Positions 51,701 through 62,800 of a stretch of DNA of 64,000 nt are shown here, piece by piece. The stretch covers positions 26,589,303 to 26,653,302 of the forward strand of contig CM055108.1 of the NCBI GenBank assembly GCA_029204225.1, read 5' to 3'. How positions within the stretch are numbered: position 1 is the stretch's first letter; each line of letters begins with the position of its first letter. The notes below the pieces were generated by a model, which worked only from the letters and a program-made list of their open reading frames with translations, searched no databases and was not told where the DNA came from. This DNA is from Diphasiastrum complanatum (lineage: Eukaryota; Streptophyta; Lycopodiopsida; Lycopodiales; Lycopodiaceae). Position numbers and translations under genes: made by a program.

Positions 51701-53515
51701 GGAATTCAGCGTACTTTGGTATACTAGATTTGATTTGAGATAGAAACCTAAAGTTTTTTGTGGTTGAAGAGGAGGAATATCAAAACTGTTTTGGTATGCT
51801 TTTTGTCTTAGGATTACAAAATCAAGACAATCCTTATTTCCTGATACCAATCTAGTTCAAGAATATTTGTGAAAGACTTTGCAACAATTCTTTTACTTTC
51901 ATGAGGTGTGTCTTGGACATATCCTCCAGTATTCCCTCTGTGGTGTCATTGGGGACCCAGGCTGCTTTGGCACCTAGGGACCCCTATATCCTATCTCTCG
52001 GTGTTGGGTGAACCATATATCCTATGTCAATGTAACATGTGCATCTCGGAATAAGCAATAATGTCTCCCCCCGAATTTGTAATAGAGTGGGCATTTGGAG
52101 AGAGAGAGAGAAAGAAAGAAGAAAGAAAGCTTTATTAACGTCTTTTCCATGCCAAAAGGCGTATAAGACGAAAAGGAGTACAACAGAGTAAATGGAACTC
52201 AGACGGGACAATGCCGTCAACAGAAGCTAAACGAAAACTTAAATCGCTATGTAAAAAGCTCATCTCTCACGCAGGAGAGGAAATAAATGATTGTAGCTCA
52301 AACATCTCTCACGTAGGAGAGGGAGAAGAATCTGAAATTTTAAGTCCGTCTCGAAAGAGAGTTCGGAAACCGTTGGCCTTAGCATCTGCGATAATTTTCT
52401 TTCTCTCAGTCCATTGAATGGGCGTCAAGTCTTCATCCATAAAAATAGTAGATCCCTTCAGGCAACCTCTTTTACGTAGAACCTTTTGACGAAGCAAAGC
52501 ATCCTTGAAATGCAGAAACACTGTGGTGGATTGGAGCTTACCCACCCAGGCAGCAGATACGACATCCTCTTTGAGACCAAAGGTGGAATGAATGAAAGCA
52601 TTTGCCTCAGCCACGAGGTCCTTACCTGCAAAAGAAGCTCCCCTAACCCTGACATTGAGGGCCTTGAGATCTCGTTTTTGATGTTCTTGGATAGATTCAG
52701 AAATAACCTGCTTAGATCCCTTGAGCACGTCGGCCCAAGAACCCTTCGATTGCTGAAATTGCTGCTCCAAGGAGTGAACCCGCTCTTGAAGCTGCTTTGC
52801 CATGTCTTCTGAATCTGCATTGCCACTTCCTTCTTCTGCCTCTTCATCGGATTCCAACTCCTTCTTGAGGTGAGTAACATCAACCTCAAGAATGCCAACT
52901 TTACCCTGGAGGACCAAAACCGTATTCTCCAGATTGGAGATTTGGAATGCTTGTTGCTTGATTAGCGCAAGCAAGGATACATTGGTCTATTGAAGAGACT
53001 CAATAATGCGGGGGAAACCAGACAAAAATTCAGCTGAAAGAGACGGAGACAAAGAGGATGAAGATGAAGGGGTGAAAGAGGGAGAGGAGGAAAAAAGAGT
53101 AGAGGGGGTAGTGGCAGTAGGAGAAGAGGTAGAAGTTGCGGGAGTGGAGGCTAAGGGCGAGGGAGAGGAAGTAGGAGAAGGAGTGGGCAATGTAAAGGGG
53201 TTTGGAGCCGTAGTAGGGATGGCTGAGAAAACGAAGGGAGAAGGGGAGGGGTTTTCTTGTTCCCCTTCCGATTCACTGATTGCCAATCAGCCATAGTGGC
53301 AAGAAGAGAGAGAGGGACAGCGATGAGGAGGCAAAGGGACAGGCAGAGGGACAAGTAGCAAGGGCAGGAGCGGGACAGCAGGGGGCAGGATAGGTAGCGA
53401 GGGCCAGGAGAGGAGATGGAGTGGGGCAGGCCAGGAGCGGGGCAGGGCAGAGTCGTGAGGGCAGGGGACAGGAGAGGGGATGGAGCGGGACAGGCGAAGG
53501 CAGCGGCGGACAGGA

Positions 53516-53572
<57 letters not shown>

Positions 53573-53764
53573 TACACCAAGTGTGGGGGAAGCGGAAAAC
53601 TTTCCCTCCATGCTGGATAGAGATCTAAGCGAGCATTTGACTTGCTCCGGGCTCATACTCACCTACATACCATTACACAAGAAGATTCAGGTCTCCAAGA
53701 GAGAGGAATGATGGCTCTAATGCACCCTCTGAAAGGTTATATTGGCTTTCTAAGCCCTTGCATG

Positions 53765-53832
<68 letters not shown>

Positions 53833-56800
53833 TTATTACTGTCTTTCTGGTGCTAAAAGGCACATAAGACTGGTGAAGTTCATGTCAACGTGTGTTCCAA
53901 ATTTTACATATCCAAACAATGAACATGAACATGAATTTATCTGAATCTTCCAATTGTTACATTAAAAGTCTTACTATGTAACTATGAGCAACTATGGAGA
54001 CTGAAACTCTCAATGAATAGATGCTGTCATTGTATCCTGTTGAAGTGATATGAAGAAAGTCTTGATGGATTTTGGAGGTGTGGCATGTGTGGGTGACTTT
54101 CATAATTTCCTGTAGTGGCGTTGTAGAGTAACCCTAGAGATGGCTGGTCTGGTATGCTGTCAGTGTTGTCTCTAATTGTGATTGGTGTTTGAAAGGGATA
54201 CCTATTTTGTCTCTTGACTTAGACCGTGTCTGGGCTCTAGGTTGTCTCCTAGAAAAGAAAGAGCGGATAATCTGCCGTATATGGTGAGTGGTGGTTTTTA
54301 TTGGGCGACAGAGCTATCTCCTTAGCCTGAATGTCTCTCGTAAGCATCAAAGCAACACACTGGTGATCATCATATGTCATAATGAGTTTGAGGGCTTGTC
54401 CACCCGAGCTGGCCCCATTGATTCGTTAATTTTTGGACGTTGAGTACATGTAATTGCTTCTTAAACTCGTTGCATTGTTCCCTTCTATGAAATCACACAG
54501 ATTTTGGATAAGGTCGGGGGACTGTAGTACTAATTCTTATGATAAGTTCTTGTATTGAAACATCGCATAGGCATTATCTTTGTAAGTGAGTCTAGTACTT
54601 TTGTTCGAGCCATGATTGAAACATTATCAATGTTTGTCATAACAAGCTACAAGATTGTGCATATCACAATTATTTGCTGCTCTGAACTTAAACATTGTGG
54701 AATGTATAAATCAATCATCTATGAGGTATCTTTAACTTCCTTATAAGTTGCTTGCGATGTTCTGATTTAAAGGCCTTTTTTAGAACTTGTTTTCTTCCTC
54801 CAAAGTCAATTGCAATGTTCCATGAAAATGTTCATTGGAATCCATTCTAGAGTTTATTATTTGTGTTTGTAATATATACGTTTCTACATTTTTCAACATG
54901 CCATCACACAATGATTGACTGCTCATTCTAAACTACGACTCTTCTTTCATGCAGGTCAGTTTGAATGCATTCTCTTTTCTTTTTTCGGAGCTGGTTCAAT
55001 ATAATCAAACACGTGTAGACAACATTGCAGAACTTGAACGCAGGTCCCTCTCTTTCTATCTTCTAGCAAGAGAGTGGCAAGAGGAAGGAGAATAGAACTT
55101 TTTGAAGCAGTCCTTATTTTGTTTCTCTAAGTGAATCTATAGTGAATTTATCATTTTGTTAAGCTGCATTGATAAGGATGAGTCATAGAGCTTTCTTGTG
55201 ATGTGGCTTTTGAGAAAACATTACACAAGTGATCTACCCTTTCCATTGTAAGAGCACAAAGCACAACAAGTATCATTACTTATTAGACTTTGTACAAATG
55301 AGCTCATTCCAAAGAGCATTTAAGTTGTAAATAACATTCCATGAGCTTTTAAGTTGTAAATAACATTCCCAACGGTTATTATCAATGCCATTGATAAGTT
55401 CTAGCCTTTTTATTGTGGGATTGAAGTCAACCATACCCGTTATTATTTGATAAAGAAGAGTGCTAGAGTCACTAAGAATCGGGGAGCAATTAAAAGTGTG
55501 TTTTGACCTTTAGAATGTTATGCAAGGGTTGACCAAGCTTCATATTGATCTAACATGACAAGGAATAAATTTTCTGTCCTAGAAAGAGATATAAAGAATC
55601 CAGTGTTGATTTTTGGAACTTCTCATTATTTCTTGATGGTAGAAGAATTGAGAAACCATGTTGTTAGGTTTCTATGGCAAGAAAGTGGTGTAGCTTCTAT
55701 GCATAGGAAGTTTCTATTTGTAATCCCATGGCACACATTGAGTATAAGTGATTGTGAAGCATCCCATGTGGATATTAATCTATACATTGATTGGGATATC
55801 TTGCTTGGAATTCATAGGGATGAAGAAAGGAGGACAACCCTTAAGAGGGAATCAAAATCCTTAAGGGAGAATGTAAGCTGGATTTGGTAAGGAATGTTGA
55901 AATATACAAATACCAACTTAGAGGCCAAGCTGAGTACATTAAAATAGCTTGACCAAGGGTGAAAGTGGAGGCCACATGTGTGAAGATCACATGTGGCGGA
56001 GTTGGTTCAAAGAACATTTTTATATTGTCTATTCAATGGTGCAGATTAAATCAAGTGTGCACACACATAGTACACGTCTAACATTAACCCTACATAAAAC
56101 AATAACTACTCCTACAAGTTAACATCAACTAGACCCACAATACCTAGCTTGCAAGAATAAGTACACCTATTACCTAGACTACACCAACATCCATCATGGC
56201 CTCCAATCAATCAAGGAAGCCCAAGAATCAACTAGCTTCCATTGTTGCACACATCAAAGATTCCAATGAGCATTGGGTGCCTCAGATATCCTCAACTTTT
56301 GATTGGGTTTACATGCAACCCTCGGGCAAAGGAACTCACAAGGTTGCAAAGAGGAAACGAAACAACCAAGACTACCATTGGAAAGGAAGGATTCACAATT
56401 TTAAGATCGACCAAAATGGCAAATACCTTGCCAAAGTGCAACACGTATACATGCGTCGAGATATTTTATTGGATGTGGTAGTTGCTGATAGAAGCATATT
56501 GTCACATTGTAAGTCCCACCTCTTTTATTCTCATGTACATATTATGTTTGAATTATTATTGTCTTTGTAACGGAAAATTCTATTGCATCAATGACTCATG
56601 CAGATGTCTTTCCTTCAAATAGCTTTGACTGGCAAAACGTGAAGTCCTTTACCAGAAATTCTCCGCCATACACTCCAAATATGGAGAACCGATATACGGT
56701 GGGTTGACATCTTTTGCCCTTATCAAAAACGGCATTTACTTTTACGATCAAATGTACGAAGTTCCAAAAAAAAACTTGGGCCACATGGCAAATTGCCATC

Positions 56801-59800
56801 GCCTCGACCATGCAATATATATTTGAAGAGTTAGTGGTCATCGTCAAGATAAGTAATCTAGATCATTGATATGATGGATGGTGGATATCTAGGGCCTAAC
56901 CTTCTAGAATCTTCCATATCCATGGTTAATATTTTGCATGCATGTTTTCAGAGGTGTAATGATGCTATCCTAAGGCTGTCATGAAGTTTGGTTAGGGTTG
57001 GACACCATTAAGGGTCTCAAAAAGTCAAAAAATAGTGTATTTTTGTGGTTTTTTGAGCTTCAATAATTCTCAATAGGTGGTCTGAACCTGTTGGATCTTT
57101 TTACAAGTTGAAAGATATGATGGATTGCCTCTGATTTGAGCCATCATACACCCAATTTGAACTTGGGGGGCTTAGGCACCATTATCTTGAAGTTTTGCTT
57201 GTTGAAGGACTCCATAAATGCAATTTTTTCATGATCTGAGCTTATGATTGCTTGCTGGACTTGTTGGAAGCCTCTATACCTCTCTAATGAACCTTAGAAG
57301 AGTGCTTGTAACCTCTGATTGGATGCATATCGGGCTGGAGTAGGATTTTTGACAATATAACCTAGAAAAAGTGCGCCCTCCTACTGCAATTTTAGTCCGT
57401 TACAGATCGCACTTGTGAAGCCTAGGTGAGGTGGCAAGTGTCTTCCTAACCTCCTCTCCCTCTGTACTGTGCTTTACAGAGACCAGATCGGAGTCCCGTA
57501 GCAAAAGTTATGGTCGTCGGAAGTTTGGCAATTTTTAGTCTAAAATTTGAAATTTTTTTGAAATGTTTTGATTGCATGCATGCATGTGGAGCAGTAGAGT
57601 GCTTTTACAGTGTTGAAAATGTTTGGATGAACTTGTATGCATGTTTGGATGCATGGTATTGGTGGAAAATCTAGTCGAAAAGCTGATTTCCCAATTACTA
57701 GGCAATTTTCAAGTTTGATGCATGCTGGATATTTTGAAATTAGTTCGTAATGGGATGGCACCTATGAAACCAATGATCGATGCTTTTATCAATTTTCACA
57801 GTTTGGTGGGGATAATAAACGAATTTTGAAAATTTCCCAGTTGCATAAATTTTTTTCGATTGATCCTTAAAAGTTCGATATTGTTCTAAATCAGTCTGAT
57901 ATTTGATTAAACGGAAAAAGCTTAGAAAAAGTAAATGACCTACTAAGTGAAATTAGTTGGATAAGGGTCTTTAATTGTTTTCACTTTTTAAGTTGAAGAT
58001 TCGGAATCTGTCAATTGATTAAGCTATTTTTTTGTTTCAGGGAATCAATAATGGCAGATGATAATGTAGGTCTTGAGGGTGCAATACCTATGCCTACCTA
58101 CTTACAGATTTGGCAGCAATTAAGTCAAGCACTTAGTGAAATGAACAATTGAACAGTTTGAGGGATCAACAGATGGAAGTACTGTTAAATCAAGTAAAGA
58201 CTTTGTGTTTGCCGAATTTGGGCTTTCAACAAAAACCTTTTTCGGGGGAGAAGAAAGAGAAGAAGCCAGAGGTGGTAGATGACTGGTTAACCTAGTGGAC
58301 CAGTTATTTCAATCTACACGCAATTCCAAAAGAGAAAAAGATTGAGAGCGTGGTTCTGTTCTTCCGAAGAAAGGCTTTGTCGTGGTGGCGTGATTTGCAA
58401 CCCAAACCTACCACATGGGAAGAATTCATGGAAGTATTCAGAAAATTGTTTGTGGTTGCGGACGATTCGGACTTTTACCAAAGATTTGTTAGTTGCAAAA
58501 TGGGTACTCCAAGCTTAGACTCTTACCTGCAAGAATATATGGGATTTATGGAATAAAGTTCCGTCATTTGATGCGAAATTGGCACTCTGGCAGTTTATCC
58601 TAGGTCTGCCAGCTGATTATGAGAATGAGTGTAAGCGAAACGTGCTTTAGATTTTCGATGACATCGTACGAGTTGCGAAAGCTTATGATTCCACTGTGGT
58701 GGCATCCATGAAGCAGTTTCAGGCTAATTCATTTGGATCCAACCAGAAGAAGGAAAAAAACGAGTTCGTGACAAAAAACAAGTCAAATATTTTGACAAAC
58801 TGGATCAAATGGCATCGGTATTTAAGCAAAAGAAGCAGATGTCTCGGAAGAAGGCTAGGAAGCCAAATTTGTGTTTTATCTGCAATAATCCTGGACATGT
58901 TATGAAGTTCTAGCGCGCTCCCATAGTTGCTGGCTGACCCATCTCTCTCTCTCTCGTTACTCCATAGCCTCCACGGCCATCGCTCTTGGCTGTGGAGGGC
59001 GTGAACCTGGGCTCCTAGCAGAGAAAGGAGCTCGGGCCAGGAAGCACCTCGGGCCAGCCTGGCTCGAGGCAGTGTAAGGCTTGGGCATGTGAGTGACTTG
59101 AGGCCGGGGAGGGGGCATCTTTAAAATTTTTTTTATTTTCTAATATGGGGTAGGTGGGGGTAGGTGGAATAGGTGGCTGTTAGTACTTATTGATGCTTTC
59201 CTTTGGTGTTCCTGAAGTCATAATAGTATATTAACTGCAACCATATGCCTATTGATATATGTCCTACAGGGTTGTAACCATAGTTACCAGGGAACGGAAA
59301 CGAAATGGGAACGTGATCCTGGGGACAGGAATGTATTCGAAAACTTGGGAACGTGGGGATGCCATGTCATTCAATATGAGGTTGAAACAGTGCTCAGGAA
59401 AACCGGCAAAGTGTAGGAATCTTGAAAGCGAGTATCTTGATACTTTTGATGGGTTTTTATATAGGCATATGAACCCTTTTATGGATAACAGTCAACAAAA
59501 AACTGAGAAGCTCAGGTTTTATTACAAGATTTTACTTTTGCTACTTGGGAACATGTTCCCACCCTGGGAATGTGCTTGGGAACGCATTCCCGGGAACGCA
59601 TGGTAGGTGGGAACGTGGGGAACGCGTTCCCAGGGGGTGGGAACGCATTCCCTGGTAACTATTATTGTAACAGCTTTATGGGAAAAATTTGTCATGATAT
59701 TTTCAATTGGCTTCTTGGGCCATGTACATTCTTTGATAAAGCTTCATGTTTACATTCAGTGGATTACACTCTCTTCATGTTAGGCTTTGTATTTCAGCAT

Positions 59801-62800
59801 GGATACTTCATGTGCAGCTTGTTAGCTAGCATACACACTTTTTGCGGCTTGTACGTGACATTGGCTTCTTCAACGGGATTTCCAACATATGCAGTTTCAC
59901 AATCTATATCTTCTGCACATATATCAGTTTAAGTTTCCATTTTAGTATTTATTTTCATAACTGACATTGAGGGGCAATGTTTTTTAGTGTGGGAGTATTA
60001 AGGACATACATGTAAGGGAATTGGGTGCGCTATTTATCACCAAAATCGTTGCCTCCCTTGTAACTACTCTTGTTGCAGGTGTTGCCTTGCATCCCCTAAG
60101 AAATGCTTAAGACCTGGTAAGGACACATGAAAATAGTAGCAAATGACAATGAGCTGATGATTTTCCAAGAAAAAAGCACCAAAAAATCTACACTTATCAC
60201 GAGATGCTTGCCAATGGCCTGTTGCAGAGAATTTTGCTATTGAGGTGCTCACTCAAGGATACCAGAAATGAACTAAGAAATGAGCTCCCCAACAGGGTAT
60301 TGATCAGTTCATATCACGTTCCACTTATACCAATTGATTATTATCAAGGACCCAAGTGACAAAATCTACATATTATCCTTACTTTGATTGTAGATGGGCG
60401 GGTAGCTTGGGTAATTATGGAACATGACGAGCTGATAGAAAAGAATTTTATAGATTGATTGTTCTGGAAATTCATTCACATAGGTGATTATGAACCCGGC
60501 AAAAGTCGAGATTGACATGTCAGTTCAGCTTCTATTGATGGAGATGCAAGAAATTAAGCTACCTTCTTGACTTGCAATATGTTTAATATAATATTTATCT
60601 TCATTTGTTCACTATCAATCAGCAATAGAAGAATCAGGTTGTCCTTTTCAGTACTAAATGCTATGCAAATTGTTTTGGACCCTTTAACCTATTTCTTATA
60701 ATGCCAAAAGTGTGCATTGTAAGATGCCATATAAAGTTTGAGACTAGGTTGTTTGAGCGCCTCCTAGAAGTAATGAGTTTACCATTAAGTAAAGCATTCT
60801 TTCAATTATTGGGATGACTATATGTACCGTATTTTTTGCAGTTTGAATGTATCAAATTACTAAAAACATTCAATAAAAAAATGTCACGATTCGACAATTG
60901 CCATGGAGGAGTGTTTGAATTCTTTATAATATATTAGCATTGCCTCGATAATGAAATTCAAGTACAAATTCAAGAAAAACTGAGACCTACAAAGTAGCTG
61001 TAACTTTTCAATCAGCAATCATACATGTAGTCTGTGAAAATGTTCAAGTTATGCTTGCCACTTTGTAATCAAGATCTCCAAGGGACTTTGTGAGTATGCG
61101 TGCTATTTCAATTTCTTGATAATCTGAGTGCTCTCTGGAGCTTTTGTTTCAATGCTTCGCTGATTTGATACATTTACCCTTATTTTTGGAGCAGCGTATT
61201 TCCAACTGCTACTGCAAGTCAGTAGTAGTTGTGCCTCGACCCTCGTCCAAGGGTGGTGAGGGCTTGGCCGGTGACATTATCATACTTCATCCACCATGTG
61301 TCTACCACGCTTGGATTAGGTTGTCCTGCTGCTGCCATTGCAGTGGCGATTAGAAATACACTACTCCCTTGATTTTTTGGTTATGGCCATGTAGTAGAAA
61401 TTTACAAATCTGCCAGGCTATATTGGCGGCCTGTAAGTGTGCCCTGAATGACACACTGTAGAGTAAGGTTTCTTAGCTAGTCTTTGTGCATCTAAAGTAC
61501 AGCAGAGTCTATTCCAGCTTTTGGAGCTTTTTTTTCCTTGTTCATTTTAGGATAAGCCAAGTTTGTGGAGTTCATTTTGCACTTTGAGCTGGAGATTGTG
61601 TCAGTCCTCTAATGCTGAGAATTATGCTTTGTCTGGCATTGGTGAACAGGCTAGAGGAAGCTGGTTACGGTGTTGGCCTTAGAATGCTTGAACTTCTTTG
61701 CTACAGAGAAAAGGTTTTATTCAGTAAATCGTCTTCAACAAAATTTGTACTGAGATTTTCTATTCATCTGAAGTAGAGAGCATCCAATTGCATGTGGAAT
61801 TTTTGTTGTCCTTTTAGTTGGCAAGATTTTTTTTAAAATGATTTATTGCTCACTCCATGTCAGAAACCAATATGAGCTTTTAAATGGACAGGGAAACAAG
61901 CGGGAGACCAGATTACTGGGGATTCTTTCTTTTGTGCACAGTACAGTTTGGAAGTCGTTGTTTGGAAAGGTGATGTGCTATTGCAATGAGTATATGAAAG
62001 AGTGCAGGAGTATAGTTTCTATGTTTGACGACAAGTTTTATACAGCTTTTGATGGCAGTTCTTCAGATAGAAAATGCATGTTAAGCTAGTAAGCTGCTGT
62101 ACTCAATGGTAGCATGAAGAACTGGTAAAAGATTTCACATTTTATTCTGACTATTAAGTCTCTGGGCAGGTTGCAGACTCTTTGGAAAAAGGGACTGAAC
62201 ATGAGGATGAGTACATGATTAGTGAAAAAGAGCTACTTGTAAACAGGTTTTCTTCTCTCTAGTTTGAAGGCTATTCTCTTCATGTGATAGCAGGACAATT
62301 TTCTTCGACTGATATTCGACTCTGTTGCTGTTATAGCTCTATGAAGTTTTTGTTCTAATACAAGAAGCATCTAGCTGTAAATTTCAAATTGCAATAGAAT
62401 ATCCAGGTTGTTGGTCCGTTTTGTTTCTGATTTTACTAAATGGGTTGTTGATTTCGAGACTACAAAATTGCAGGTAAACATTGATTAGTTCAGACATGTT
62501 TTATCCTAAGTCATGTATTGCATTGTAGATATATTTCTGTTCCAAAAGACATGGGAGCTTTCAACTGCAGTGCATATGTTGCAGGCATTGTTCAGGTAAT
62601 GGATGCATGAATAAATTCGAATATACTCTATTTACTGCGAGTCCCTAGGAAGTAGACGTGTGTGCACAATTCACTAGGGAGAACAATCAGTTGCTGCTTT
62701 TGGATTTACAGATTAATGATATTATTAACTTCTCTTCGATTGAAGTATGCTAGACTAGCAGAAACATTAATTCTCGTGTGGCTTTTTGGTACTTCGATAG

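Larger units (their letters stand above)
52098..53568 (-). mobile_element. Internally deleted LINE (L1-type), ORF1 only
   Basis: Minus strand. Starts in a CT microsatellite (53568-53518), followed by a GC-rich leader and ORF1. A 3' untranslated end with TTAATAAAG (about 52130) follows directly and runs into (GA)n/(GAAA)n at 52098-52128. No endonuclease or reverse transcriptase (ORF2) is present between ORF1 and the 3' end, so the copy was mobilised in trans or lost ORF2. No poly-A is seen; the tail is a CT-type repeat. Confidence 0.7.

Noticed and set aside
52486..52812. 108-codon + strand frame
   Set aside because: Antisense shadow of the LINE ORF1, which has coherent domain content on the minus strand.
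53006..53711. Glu/Arg/Gly-rich + strand frames
   Set aside because: Antisense of the Ser/Pro-rich LINE segment and of the GA microsatellite.
55555..55890. 111-codon + strand frame in intron 2
   Set aside because: Open but without recognisable domain or splice context; kept only as an unassigned note.
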